DNA of 19,978 nt, from the NCBI GenBank assembly GCA_902464345.1, contig CABQJA010000020.1:1-19978 (forward strand), in the 5' to 3' direction. Under the pieces are notes generated by a model that made no database searches, was not told the origin of the DNA, and saw only the letters and a list, made by a program, of their open reading frames with translations. The DNA comes from an uncultured Clostridium sp. (GTDB taxonomy: Bacteria > Bacillota > Clostridia > Lachnospirales > Lachnospiraceae). Of this stretch, positions 7,588-15,239 are shown one piece after another. Numbering within the stretch: position 1 is the stretch's first letter; the number at the start of each line of letters is the position of its first letter. The position numbers and the translations under genes were made by a program.

Positions 7588-9291
7588 ATGGCAGAATATT
7601 TATCGCCGGGGGTATATGTAGAAGAATTTGACAATTCCCCACGTTCAATTGAAGGGGTAGGAACCTCGACAGCAGGCTTTATCGGCTTGGCAGAAAAAGG
7701 TGCAACGATTGGAGCACCTGTATTAGTAACCAGTATGAAGAACTTTACCAGAATCTTCGGAGGAGCTTTAAATGAATTCGAGTACGGAGAGTATCGGTAT
7801 CTTGCAAATAGCGTAGAGCAGTTCTTTGTAAATGGAGGAACACGCTGTTATGTAGCCAGAGTTATTCCGGCAGATGCGAAGAAAGCGTCCGTAAAGAAGG
7901 GTATATTAACGGTTACTGCAGCAAATGAAGGTAAATGGGGCAACCGTATACAGGTTACCTTAACAAATGTCACTAAGAGAAAGATGCAGATTCTGGGCAA
8001 GAACGGTGACAGCTATGTAGCAAAAACAGTAGAAGGCTTCCGTGAAGGAGACCTAGTTACGGTAGATGGTGAGTATAACCGCATTGCCAGCATCTATGAT
8101 AACACTGTAACATTTGCAAAACCATTTAAGAAAGATGTCATAGATACGGCAATCGTACCAAAGACTTTGATATATCTGGTGGAGACAAACATCAGTGTCC
8201 GTTATAACGAAGAGGTAGAGAATTATAATGGTGTAAGCTTTAACACAGCAAATCCGAATTACATCGGATATAAGATGGCAAACAGTGAATTGGTTAAGAT
8301 CGAAGTGGCAGAAGCAAAGGAGCTTATGAACCCTGCAGAACTGATCCTCGGCAAGGGAAATACCAGTGGAATGTTCCTGCTGGATGGCGGAAGCAATGGC
8401 AACATCAGTAAGATAAATGCGGCTACCTTTATTGGCGAGGACAATGGACCGGGCGCAAGAACAGGTCTGGCTGCTTTTGTAGAGAATACAAACATCAGCA
8501 TGCTGGCAATTCCGGGTGTTACAATACCGGAGGTGATTGTAGCATTGGTTGCACAGTGTGAGAACCTTAAGAATCGTATGGCAGTCATTGATATGCCGAA
8601 GGATATGTTCAAGACGAAGGATCTGTTGGAATATCGGGAAATAATTGACAGTAGTTATGCGGCAATGTATCATCCTTGGATTCAGGTTCTGGATCGGGCA
8701 ACCGGACAGAGCGATTATATTCCACCTTCCGGTGCTGTGCTGGGTGTGTATTCCAGAAATGATATGTCACGCGGTGTACATAAAGCACCGGCGAACGAGA
8801 CAGTATTCTGTACGGGCTTAAAAACAAACTATACCAGTGCTGAACAGGATGTCCTGAATCCTGCAGGTATCAATCTGATCCGTGCATTACCGGGTCAGGG
8901 CATTCGTGTATGGGGAGCAAGAACCGCCAGCAGCAACAGCCAGTTCCGATATGTAAATGTCAGACGTCTGTTCATCTACGTTGAGGAGAGTATCAAAGCC
9001 AATACAAACTGGGTTGTATTCGAACCAAATGATGTAAACCTGTGGCAACGGGTACAGATGACGATCAGTAATTTCTTAGATAATATGTGGAGAACCAATA
9101 TGCTGGCAGGCACATCTGCAAATGAGGCATATTTTGTAGAGATTGGTACTTCGACTATGTCAAAGGATGATATTGCAAATGGCCGTTTGATCTGCAACAT
9201 TGGTATTGCACCGTCTAAGCCGGCAGAATTTGTAGTATTCCGGATCACCCAGCATACGGCAAGTGCCGGTGGTGAAGGCAGCGAAGAATAA
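7588..9291 (+). CDS. Contractile tail sheath protein
   Basis: 567 residues with a strong AAAGGAG ribosome binding site 7 bases before the ATG. The opening (MAEYLSPGVYVEEFDNSPRS) is the classical sheath N-terminus, followed by the GTSTAGFIGLAEKG strand. The C-terminal third (about 432-567), with PGQGIRVWGARTASS, the RRLFIYVEESI helix, WVVFEPND, LWQRV and a final GIAPSKPAEFVVFRI strand, is the conserved sheath core. The length suits a single sheath with an inserted outer domain (about 100-330). Sheath subunits polymerise around the tube and contract to drive it through a target membrane. Arginine codons here lean to CGT, unlike the CGG-rich neighbours, which fits high expression. It is the only sheath gene in the window, while many PVC/Afp loci carry two or three. 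Confidence 0.97.
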   Translation: MAEYLSPGVYVEEFDNSPRSIEGVGTSTAGFIGLAEKGATIGAPVLVTSMKNFTRIFGGALNEFEYGEYRYLANSVEQFFVNGGTRCYVARVIPADAKKASVKKGILTVTAANEGKWGNRIQVTLTNVTKRKMQILGKNGDSYVAKTVEGFREGDLVTVDGEYNRIASIYDNTVTFAKPFKKDVIDTAIVPKTLIYLVETNISVRYNEEVENYNGVSFNTANPNYIGYKMANSELVKIEVAEAKELMNPAELILGKGNTSGMFLLDGGSNGNISKINAATFIGEDNGPGARTGLAAFVENTNISMLAIPGVTIPEVIVALVAQCENLKNRMAVIDMPKDMFKTKDLLEYREIIDSSYAAMYHPWIQVLDRATGQSDYIPPSGAVLGVYSRNDMSRGVHKAPANETVFCTGLKTNYTSAEQDVLNPAGINLIRALPGQGIRVWGARTASSNSQFRYVNVRRLFIYVEESIKANTNWVVFEPNDVNLWQRVQMTISNFLDNMWRTNMLAGTSANEAYFVEIGTSTMSKDDIANGRLICNIGIAPSKPAEFVVFRITQHTASAGGEGSEE

Positions 9292-9315
9292 TAACAGGAA
9301 AAGGAGTAGAGTATT

Positions 9316-9822
9316 ATGGCAGTATCAGCATACGATAACGGAAACGGATTAGCATATCCGTTAACAAAAATGAATTTCTATGTCCATATTGATGGCGTAG
9401 AAGGAGCAAATGCAGCATTCAGTGAAGTAACGGGAATAGAGGCTTCTGTGGATGTGATCGAGTTCCGCCAGGGGAATGCCAACAGTCTGGCACCGGTAAA
9501 AATCCCGGGGCTGGTAAAGCATGGAAATGTTACCCTGAAGATGGGATATACGCTGGACAATGGATTCAAGACATGGCTGCGGGAATGTGTAAGTGAAGTG
9601 CGTGGACCGATGCCTAGATATAATGTTCAGATTGAAATGATCGATATTAACAGTGGTGCTCCGCAGTCAAAGGTAAATAATCTTACCGGCGGGGGAAGGG
9701 TATGGATGTTGACAAATGCATGGGTAGCTAAATATAATGCACCGGACTTAAACGCAATGCAGAGTGAAGTAGCGATTGAAACTCTGGAATTGGCATATGA
9801 AGAGCTGGTTATACCGAATTAA
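9316..9822 (+). CDS. Inner tail tube protein (T4 gp19 / TIGR02241-like)
   Basis: 168 residues, with an AAAAGGAG ribosome binding site 24 bases after the sheath stop. It has the tube-protein pattern: YPLTKMNFYVHIDG, FSEVTGIEASVDVIEFRQG, an LAPVKIPGLVKHGNVTLKMG strand pair, then FKTWLRE and a closing WVAKYNAPDLNA strand with IETLELAYEELV. Such subunits stack as hexameric rings to make the rigid inner tube that carries cargo and is expelled on contraction. Sheath followed directly by tube is the normal order. A second, diverged tube-like protein is encoded at 10514. The following 109 bases hold a strong hairpin that may protect or set the level of the sheath-tube message. Confidence 0.95.
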   Translation: MAVSAYDNGNGLAYPLTKMNFYVHIDGVEGANAAFSEVTGIEASVDVIEFRQGNANSLAPVKIPGLVKHGNVTLKMGYTLDNGFKTWLRECVSEVRGPMPRYNVQIEMIDINSGAPQSKVNNLTGGGRVWMLTNAWVAKYNAPDLNAMQSEVAIETLELAYEELVIPN

Positions 9823-9867
9823 GGTTCAGGTACAGCAGTTATAACAGAAGTTGAAGTATGAGGCAGA

Positions 9868-9892
9868 CCGGCAGTGGAGCTTCCGCTGCCGG
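9868..9892 (+). promoter_or_regulatory. Strong 11-bp stem-loop after the tube gene
   Basis: CCGGCAGTGGA (9868-9878) pairs with TCCGCTGCCGG (9882-9892), with one G-U pair and a 3-base loop. It lies in the longest gap of the operon (9823-9931). No T run follows, so a classical intrinsic terminator is not supported. A hairpin placed directly after sheath and tube could shield the 3' end of a processed, abundant sheath-tube mRNA or reduce read-through into the assembly genes. The rest of the gap shows only the ribosome binding region of the next gene. Confidence 0.6.
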
Positions 9893-9931
9893 GGATGTCC
9901 ATAATTAAAGAAGGAGAACAAGGAGTGTCAT

Positions 9932-10294
9932 ATGGAAATTGAATTCGATTTTACATTGCCAAAGGGATATGTGGATAGTAATGGTGAGGTACATAGAAGG
10001 GGAAAGATGAGACTGGCAACTGCCGGAGATGAGATCAGCGCAACCAGAGACCCTCGTGTGCTGAGTAACCCGTCTTATCTGACCATTGCCATCCTGGGTA
10101 AAGTGGTTACAGAGCTGGAAGGAATGCCGATGGTTTCTGCTAATATTATTGAACGATTATTTACCGCAGATCTGGCATTTTTACAGGATATGTATCAGAG
10201 AATCAATGATGTGGAACCACCGGTGATACATGCGGTATGTCCGAAATGTGGGGAGGCCTTTGATATTCCTGTAAATTTTACCGCGGAGGGATAA
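9932..10294 (+). CDS. Phage-tail-assembly-like protein with CxxC motif
   Basis: 120 residues, acidic to neutral. The N-terminal part has a short beta segment (EIEFDFTLPKGYVDSNGEVHRRG), followed by a predicted helical region (residues about 40-95) and a terminal half zinc-ribbon, HAVCPKCGEAFDIPVNF, with only one CxxC pair. Small proteins of this type sit between the tube gene and the DUF6760 gene in many CIS loci and resemble phage tail assembly chaperones by position. The upstream AGGAGTG lies about 6-9 bases before the ATG. Its last codons contain the heptamer A AAT TTT in the zero frame, and the -1 frame stays open into the next gene, so it may be made both alone and as a frameshift fusion. 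Chaperone function is inference; membership of a CIS small-protein family is likely. Confidence 0.75.
   Translation: MEIEFDFTLPKGYVDSNGEVHRRGKMRLATAGDEISATRDPRVLSNPSYLTIAILGKVVTELEGMPMVSANIIERLFTADLAFLQDMYQRINDVEPPVIHAVCPKCGEAFDIPVNFTAEG
10273..10279 (+). other. Candidate -1 programmed frameshift site (A AAT TTT)
   Basis: The heptamer fits X XXY YYZ exactly in the zero frame of the 9932 gene (codons GTA AAT TTT). The -1 frame is open from 10264, after a TGA at 10261, and leads without a stop into the DUF6760-type frame. A short GGATA/TATCC stem (10289-10304) begins 9 bases after the heptamer, and GGGGAGG (10250-10256) lies 16 bases before it, somewhat farther than the usual stimulatory distance. 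Phage tail chaperone pairs in the same gene position commonly use -1 frameshifting. Function here is untested. Confidence 0.4.
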
Positions 10295-10305
10295 GGCTAT
10301 ATCCG

Positions 10306-10497
10306 GTGGAGGATATGTATCAGGAGTTATCCTTTATATCCTACTATTTTCATTGGGGAAGTTCTGAAGTCATGAAGTTAGATCATGCCAGCCGGCGGAG
10401 ATGGTGTCAGGAGATTTCAGAGATTCATAAGCGGATAAATCCCTCGAAGCAGGAACATGAGAAAAGTATCTTAGATATGCAGCCAACCAGACGGTAG
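10306..10497 (+). CDS. DUF6760-type small CIS protein (possible frameshift extension)
   Basis: 63 residues if started at the GTG at 10306, which has only a weak AAGG upstream. The core MYQELSFISYYFHWGSSEVMKLDH then ASRRRWCQEI matches the DUF6760 pattern of small CIS proteins (an EE/EL-A/S-Y-x-F-H-W helix followed by H-x-x-RRRW). Codons just upstream of the GTG, in frame, read RLYP-V, and I recall family members beginning with a similar Y-P segment, which suggests that the true product extends upstream. No usual start codon exists there (only ATA at 10291), so either the GTG is used or ribosomes arrive by -1 frameshifting from the previous gene at 10273-10279. The role is unknown; the position suggests a tail-assembly factor. 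It starts 12 bases after the previous stop. Confidence 0.7.
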   Translation: MEDMYQELSFISYYFHWGSSEVMKLDHASRRRWCQEISEIHKRINPSKQEHEKSILDMQPTRR

Positions 10498-10513
10498 GAG
10501 GTGGACATGGAAT

Positions 10514-11395
10514 ATGGGAGAAGAGAAAGCGTTTCAGATGGATAACAGAGATAATTATTCAATAGTCAGAAATACAGGGAGCCATCCGGTAATCGGATAT
10601 TCCTTCATGCTGCGTGTAGAAGGAATCTATGATTTACCCTGCCGGGCGGTCAGAGGCTTTCAGAAGGAAAATGAATTTGAATACATTCAGGAAGGCGGTA
10701 TGAATGATTATGTGCATATTAAGCGGAAACCCATATCCAAGCCGTTTACCTTTAAGGTAGAACGTTATGTGGGAGTAGACTTGATAGACCCGTTGCCACT
10801 GGGAAGCGAACCGGTGCTGCCGGTGATCCTGTTTGTAAATGCCTGTGCATTTCCAAGTCTGAAGCCGGTGCGTACATATACATTTACAGGCTGTACCGTT
10901 ATTGCGAAGGATTACGGAGAACTGGATGCGGAAAAGAGCGGACTGGTAGTAGAGACGACTACCATAGCTTATCGGGAAATGGTATGCGTGGCTGTTCCGA
11001 CAGATACTCTGAGTCTGGGCAAGAGTGGTATGCAAAAGGAGGCGGCAAAGGCAGATGGAGATAATTCTGCAGTTGTAGGTTATGCCGAGAGACCGTTAAA
11101 TGAAAAAAAGAAGAAAAATCGGGTAGAGAATCAGAAGGAAGCAGCAGCGAAGGCTACATGGAGTAAGGATAAGCCTGCGAATGCGAAGGCAGTTACGAAT
11201 CCGGAGCCAAAGGCAAAGGATAAATTAACGAGTATGATAAGCTCGGCAGAGGCTGTTACCTGGGATAATCAGACACATGCAAGAATAAAGGATGAGAAAT
11301 CATTATCGGATATGATAACCTTCAGCACGAAGAATCGCTGGCCGAAGAAGGAGCATGCGTTAAAAATGCCTAAGAAGCCGCAAGAGGATTCATGA
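10514..11395 (+). CDS. Second tube-like (gp19-fold) protein with Lys/Ala-rich C-terminal tail
   Basis: 293 residues. The ribosome binding site AGGAGGTGG spans the previous stop. Residues about 15-160 align by eye with the tube protein at 9316: YSFMLRVEGIYDLPCRAVRGF against the FYVHIDGVEG segment, EYIQEGG, the KPISKPFTFKVERYVG strand pair, and the closing YTFTGCTVIAKDYGELDAEKSGL with VVETTTIAYREM. It is therefore a diverged paralogue of the inner tube, comparable in role to Pvc5-type tube initiators that join tube and baseplate. Residues about 170-293 form a long extension rich in Lys, Ala, Glu and Asn, probably disordered or helical, with no recognised domain; ordinary tube proteins lack it. 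The extension could contact the baseplate or the coiled-coil protein encoded next. Tube-like fold is well supported; initiator function is inference. Confidence 0.8.
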   Translation: MGEEKAFQMDNRDNYSIVRNTGSHPVIGYSFMLRVEGIYDLPCRAVRGFQKENEFEYIQEGGMNDYVHIKRKPISKPFTFKVERYVGVDLIDPLPLGSEPVLPVILFVNACAFPSLKPVRTYTFTGCTVIAKDYGELDAEKSGLVVETTTIAYREMVCVAVPTDTLSLGKSGMQKEAAKADGDNSAVVGYAERPLNEKKKKNRVENQKEAAAKATWSKDKPANAKAVTNPEPKAKDKLTSMISSAEAVTWDNQTHARIKDEKSLSDMITFSTKNRWPKKEHALKMPKKPQEDS

Positions 11396-11419
11396 GAAGA
11401 AGGATGGAAATTAAGAAAG

Positions 11420-11438
11420 AAGCTTGAACAGGAAGCTT
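11420..11438 (+). repeat. Inverted AAGCTT pair in the gap before the coiled-coil gene
   Basis: Two AAGCTT copies (11420-11425 and 11433-11438) flank a 7-base spacer and can pair as a short hairpin, extended by two weaker pairs (G-U and A-U) at the base. The 59-base gap holds nothing else except the GAGGAG ribosome binding site (11441-11446). The stem is AU-rich and weak, and a four-base T run overlaps its 3' arm, so it falls short of a terminator. Confidence 0.3.
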
Positions 11439-11454
11439 TTGAGGAGAAACCAGT

Positions 11455-13512
11455 ATGCTTACAGTAAAATCTCCAATTTCATTAGTGATCAACAGACCGA
11501 TTGGACAGGGATATGATAGCTTTGGACAACGGATTTTAGGCAATTACCAGTTGTTGCAGACGAACCTGGAAGCGGAAGACTTTCTGCATCTGGTAACTGC
11601 GCCGCCGGAAATTTATTTTGGTGAGGGCGGTATGACACAGCTGGTTGAAAATGTGGATATCAGACAGGACCAGAATGTGAAGCTGTCTCTGATCAATAAT
11701 ATGGTTAACCGCATTGTATTGGCACAATCCGATACGATCACTTATCAGGACCGGGTATTTATATCCGGTATCATGCGGAAGCTGGGAATCCGTCAGATCC
11801 AGAAATTCATGAAGGAGATAAACAGCTTAAGGGAAGAGACAAATAATATCAGGGAACTGGTACATATATATTCAGAGCATTCGGATACCCTGCGTGAAAT
11901 GACTCTGCAATACAAACAGGAAATGCGGGCAGAAGGCGAACCGGAGGCGGAAGAAGCCGGACAGCAGCAGAGATCGGATAATTATCTGTATCAGACTATA
12001 TTGAATCGTCTGCAGATAGATAAAATCTATCAGGAGATGAAGACATTTACAATGACGTATCCGGGTAATAATACCTATATCCGGCAGGATGAAATGCGGT
12101 TGAGTGAGCAGAACCGCCTGTTGCAGCAGATACAGCTGCAGAAGCTGCAGAATGTAACGCATATGGAGCAGCAGCCGTTGGTTTATCAGCACATAAATGC
12201 TTATGAGTATGAACCGGAGGAAAGTACAACGATTAAAGCATCCGTAACTACCCGATTAGTACAGGCAGTATTATATGATATTTTAGATCGTATTTATAAC
12301 CTGCGTATGCCGCAGCTTGAAATCAGCAAGCACAGCTGGTACCGGTTGAATCAGGACTTTTATCAGGCGGCAGGCGATACCATTGAACGGTTTCAGGAAA
12401 ATCATCGGATGCAGGTATTGCATGCAGATGAGGTTAATACTTACATGGAGCAGATGCAGTATCAGCAAAATCAGGAGTTGCAGAGCTTAAAACAGCTGAT
12501 TACCTATGCTGAGCAGGTAGAACAGGTCCGCAATACGGAGCAGTATATGAATGCCGGTAATCTGACGTGGAACTCTGAACAACGGACGAATGAACGAACA
12601 GAGACTTACAATACTCAGACACAGATAGAGCAGGAGATAAAGAATATCAGTGAGAATCTGAACAATGAGCAAATGGTGGTTCAGAACAGTCAGACACGGA
12701 TAGAACAGGAGCTAAAGAGGATTAACCGGCAGAATATTGAAAATCGGCAGAAGGCGGTACAGATATTGGAGCAGACACGGGAGGTTACATCCCGGATGCC
12801 GGACCGGAAGGAAATGATGCGGCAGGGACTGCGGGCATTAGAGCATCCGCAGGAGGTACTGTTGGAATATCATCAGAGAATACAGCAGGAAACTACGGAG
12901 CAGACACAGCTTACAGAAGCATATGATCAGATCCTGACACCGGAGACTCGTGAAATCTTCCGGATCCTGGAACAATACCGGAAGAATCCGGAGCAGGTCG
13001 TTAAGCAGGGGCTGGTAAGAGAACAGGCTGACGGACAACTGATGGCAGATCTGGTCTATCAGGAGCAACAGTTGACGGAAGAACAACAAAAGACGTCGGA
13101 AGTCTTCCTGACAGAGGCGGAAGAGCATGTATATCATCAGACAGTGGAGCAATGGAACCGGCCACAGGAGTACAGGGAGCTTCACCAGGAGCTGCCGCAG
13201 ATTTGGGAAACGATCGATCTGGTACATAAGGAGCAGACGAATCACCTTGATGAAGAGGTGATAGAGGAGTTGTTGGAGCAGAATCACACCCTGCGTCAGA
13301 ATACTGTACAGAAGGAACAGCTTCTGACGACCGAGCATATTGAGGAGCTTCAGACACGGACGGTACATCATCAGACGGTGGAAACTTCAGCTGCAGATAT
13401 TGAAAAAATGATACAGCAGGGAATGCGGAATCAGGTAGCGGAATTATCCGATCAGGTATATAACCGTCTGGAACGGCGGCTTGGAAACGACAGAATGAGA
13501 AGAGGACGATAG
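11455..13512 (+). CDS. Long Gln/Glu-rich coiled-coil protein, candidate tape measure
   Basis: 685 residues, not recognised as a whole. Residues 1-120 are a mixed segment (opening MLTVKSPISLVINRPIGQGY, with a FGEGG turn near 56); the remainder is almost wholly helical, rich in Gln and Glu, with heptad-like spacing. It contains a repeated 10-residue unit, QTQIEQEIKN / QTRIEQELKR, 25 residues apart (bases 12616-12645 and 12691-12720). No signal peptide, membrane segment or enzyme motif is visible. Its place after the tube, the possible frameshift chaperone pair and the second tube-like protein is the slot that tape-measure proteins occupy in phage tail clusters, and a long helical protein suits that role. 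In Afp/PVC loci the proposed length determinant lies elsewhere, so the assignment is inference; a baseplate scaffold is the main alternative. Confidence 0.65.
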   Translation: MLTVKSPISLVINRPIGQGYDSFGQRILGNYQLLQTNLEAEDFLHLVTAPPEIYFGEGGMTQLVENVDIRQDQNVKLSLINNMVNRIVLAQSDTITYQDRVFISGIMRKLGIRQIQKFMKEINSLREETNNIRELVHIYSEHSDTLREMTLQYKQEMRAEGEPEAEEAGQQQRSDNYLYQTILNRLQIDKIYQEMKTFTMTYPGNNTYIRQDEMRLSEQNRLLQQIQLQKLQNVTHMEQQPLVYQHINAYEYEPEESTTIKASVTTRLVQAVLYDILDRIYNLRMPQLEISKHSWYRLNQDFYQAAGDTIERFQENHRMQVLHADEVNTYMEQMQYQQNQELQSLKQLITYAEQVEQVRNTEQYMNAGNLTWNSEQRTNERTETYNTQTQIEQEIKNISENLNNEQMVVQNSQTRIEQELKRINRQNIENRQKAVQILEQTREVTSRMPDRKEMMRQGLRALEHPQEVLLEYHQRIQQETTEQTQLTEAYDQILTPETREIFRILEQYRKNPEQVVKQGLVREQADGQLMADLVYQEQQLTEEQQKTSEVFLTEAEEHVYHQTVEQWNRPQEYRELHQELPQIWETIDLVHKEQTNHLDEEVIEELLEQNHTLRQNTVQKEQLLTTEHIEELQTRTVHHQTVETSAADIEKMIQQGMRNQVAELSDQVYNRLERRLGNDRMRRGR

Positions 13513-13533
13513 AAAATCAGGAGGTGGAAACAT

Positions 13534-14343
13534 ATGTCAATAGGTTCAGCATTAAAAGGTAATATTACCGGTGCATTGGGAAATATCGAGCGGGCAGTCA
13601 TTATGTTTCCAAAGAATGGTACGAGGGAGCTTCGATTGGAAGAGAACAGTATCGTGATGGATGGTGAAAAGAGTCAGGCACTTGAGCTGGCATCCAAGAA
13701 GCTGAACAGTAATAAACTAGGCAATAAGCTGGCAGCTCTGGATGCAGGACTTCAGGAAAAGGCGAAGGGCAATCTGGAAGGCAATATATACATGGTGCAG
13801 TTTAATCCGGCGACCATCCGTATTAGCGCAGTGGGTGGAGGAAATTTCGCAGTTGCAAGCTATGGCGGCAGTGGTTCCGGTGTAAACTTTCAGGGACTGA
13901 ATGCCAGAATTGACGTATCCATGACTTTGATTCTGGATGCGGTTAATAATAAAGAGGCTTTCGGACAGGATAAGCTGATAGTGGAGCCGGTAGAGATCGC
14001 AAAAGGTGTAGCAGAAGGAGTCAAGACCGCCGCAGGTAAGAATTATAGCGTTCAACAACAGGTAGAGGGTTTTCATGCAGCTATGCGGATCATGGACTAT
14101 ACAAAGGTGAAGTTTATATGGGGAGGCTCTGTATTGGAAGGTGGGCTGACCAGAGTGAATTCCCGATATACCATGTTCAGTCCGACCGGTAATCCGATCC
14201 GGGCAGAAATGGGGATTACGATCACTTGTCTGGGCGATGCGGTAAAGAAGTGGAAACAGGCATATGACCGCGAATTTGCGGGCAAGGATTATCTGATAAC
14301 GCAGAAGACTTCACAGACCTTAAGCAGTCTGGTGAATCTATAG
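13534..14343 (+). CDS. CIS tube/baseplate adaptor protein (Pvc7-like), copy 1, no LysM
   Basis: 269 residues with an excellent AGGAGGTGG ribosome binding site. Residues about 80-235 show the CIS tube-protein pattern: IYMVQFNPATIRIS, a beta strand with VSMTLILDAV, then KVKFIWGGSVLEGGLTRVNS, YTMFSPTGNPIRAEMGITI. In Afp and PVC this family (Pvc7) forms a ring joining the tube to the spike hub and often ends in a LysM peptidoglycan-binding domain. Here the C-terminus ends shortly after the core (LSSLVNL), with no LysM. The first 80 residues are a helical N-terminal extension. The next gene is a tandem paralogue, so the ring may be hetero-oligomeric or have two layers. Confidence 0.85.
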   Translation: MSIGSALKGNITGALGNIERAVIMFPKNGTRELRLEENSIVMDGEKSQALELASKKLNSNKLGNKLAALDAGLQEKAKGNLEGNIYMVQFNPATIRISAVGGGNFAVASYGGSGSGVNFQGLNARIDVSMTLILDAVNNKEAFGQDKLIVEPVEIAKGVAEGVKTAAGKNYSVQQQVEGFHAAMRIMDYTKVKFIWGGSVLEGGLTRVNSRYTMFSPTGNPIRAEMGITITCLGDAVKKWKQAYDREFAGKDYLITQKTSQTLSSLVNL

Positions 14344-14359
14344 CAGAGGGGTAAGGAAT

Positions 14360-15226
14360 ATGGCAAATGTATTAAAAGGAGCAGCCGGCAGCCTGACCGG
14401 CAGGGTTGAAAAGGGCTATCTGCTGGTAAAAAAGGCAGAAACATTACCGGATGAACCGCAGACTACGCGGACACCGCTAAAAAGCGGAGGCTCTGCGACA
14501 GGAGTTGGAAATACCCTAAAGAAGGCAAATCAGAAAATAGGGCAAAAGCTGAATGCGGCATCTGAGGCATTAAAGGGAATGTCCGGTCAGATAAAGAATA
14601 ATTCGAATGGATATATTCCGATACAACTGCAGTATAACCCTTCCAGTATACAGATATCCACAATGAAAGGTGATATTCTGAATCGGAGTGCAGGCGGACT
14701 TGGAGAGAATGTATTTCAGCAGTGGACAGTACCGGTACAGACCACCATGTCGGTGGATTTGATCTTTGATGATATGAATGTGATGGATGCATTTAATTTC
14801 GAGAATATTGTAAGTATCTCCGGGGGGCGCGACTTAGGAAAGCAGCTATACGGTTCGCAGAAGAGTGCAGGTGGATTCAGTGTGAGACCGTTAGTCGAAG
14901 CGGTCGTGGGTGCCATGTCGATGGATGAAAGCCGGCAGGTGATATTTGTCTGGAATCAGATGGCATTTGATGGGTCTCTTGTCGGCGTTGATACGGAATA
15001 TACGATGTTCAATCGTTTGGGCGAGCCGATCCGGGCGAGAGTCAGGATACAGATATTCCAGCAGAATATTACAAAGACAAAGGCCGGGAATACCACAGTT
15101 TATAAAAAGCATGATATAGAATACTGGGAACAGGCATATGCGAAGCTCTTTAACAGTAATTATGCAGGCGGTGGAAGCAATGCATTGCAGCACTTAAATA
15201 AAGCAAGTAATCTGATTAATTTATAG
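14360..15226 (+). CDS. CIS tube/baseplate adaptor protein (Pvc7-like), copy 2, no LysM
   Basis: 288 residues, a diverged paralogue of the preceding gene. Matching landmarks are IPIQLQYNPSSIQIS (about 84-98), TTMSVDLIFDD, VIFVWNQMAFDGSLVGVDTE, YTMFNRLGEPIRARVRIQIF, and a similar end (ASNLINL). The N-terminal 80 residues are basic and differ from copy 1. The tail of about 60 residues beyond the core is also free of any LysM. The junction sequences after both copies are alike (TAGCAGAGGG then G/A-TAA before the next ATG), as expected of a tandem duplication. Tandem pairs of this family occur in phage-like and eCIS baseplates. Which copy touches the tube and which the hub cannot be told from sequence. 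Confidence 0.83.
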   Translation: MANVLKGAAGSLTGRVEKGYLLVKKAETLPDEPQTTRTPLKSGGSATGVGNTLKKANQKIGQKLNAASEALKGMSGQIKNNSNGYIPIQLQYNPSSIQISTMKGDILNRSAGGLGENVFQQWTVPVQTTMSVDLIFDDMNVMDAFNFENIVSISGGRDLGKQLYGSQKSAGGFSVRPLVEAVVGAMSMDESRQVIFVWNQMAFDGSLVGVDTEYTMFNRLGEPIRARVRIQIFQQNITKTKAGNTTVYKKHDIEYWEQAYAKLFNSNYAGGGSNALQHLNKASNLINL

Positions 15227-15239
15227 CAGAGGGATAAAA

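Noticed and set aside
8053..8673. A 206-codon open frame on the minus strand inside the sheath gene
   Set aside because: It lies fully inside a certain sheath gene, has no ribosome binding site or family pattern, and its Cys/His/Tyr-rich make-up is typical of antisense shadow.
9868..9892. Intrinsic terminator after the tube gene
   Set aside because: The stem is strong but is followed by GGATGTCC rather than a T run, and the same operon clearly continues.
11420..11440. Intrinsic terminator before the coiled-coil gene
   Set aside because: The stem is short and AU-rich and the T run is only four bases and part of the stem.
12838..13371. Overlapping minus-strand open frames under the coiled-coil gene
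   Set aside because: The Gln/Glu-rich coding strand removes stop codons on the opposite strand; the Leu/Gln-rich translations are composition artefacts.
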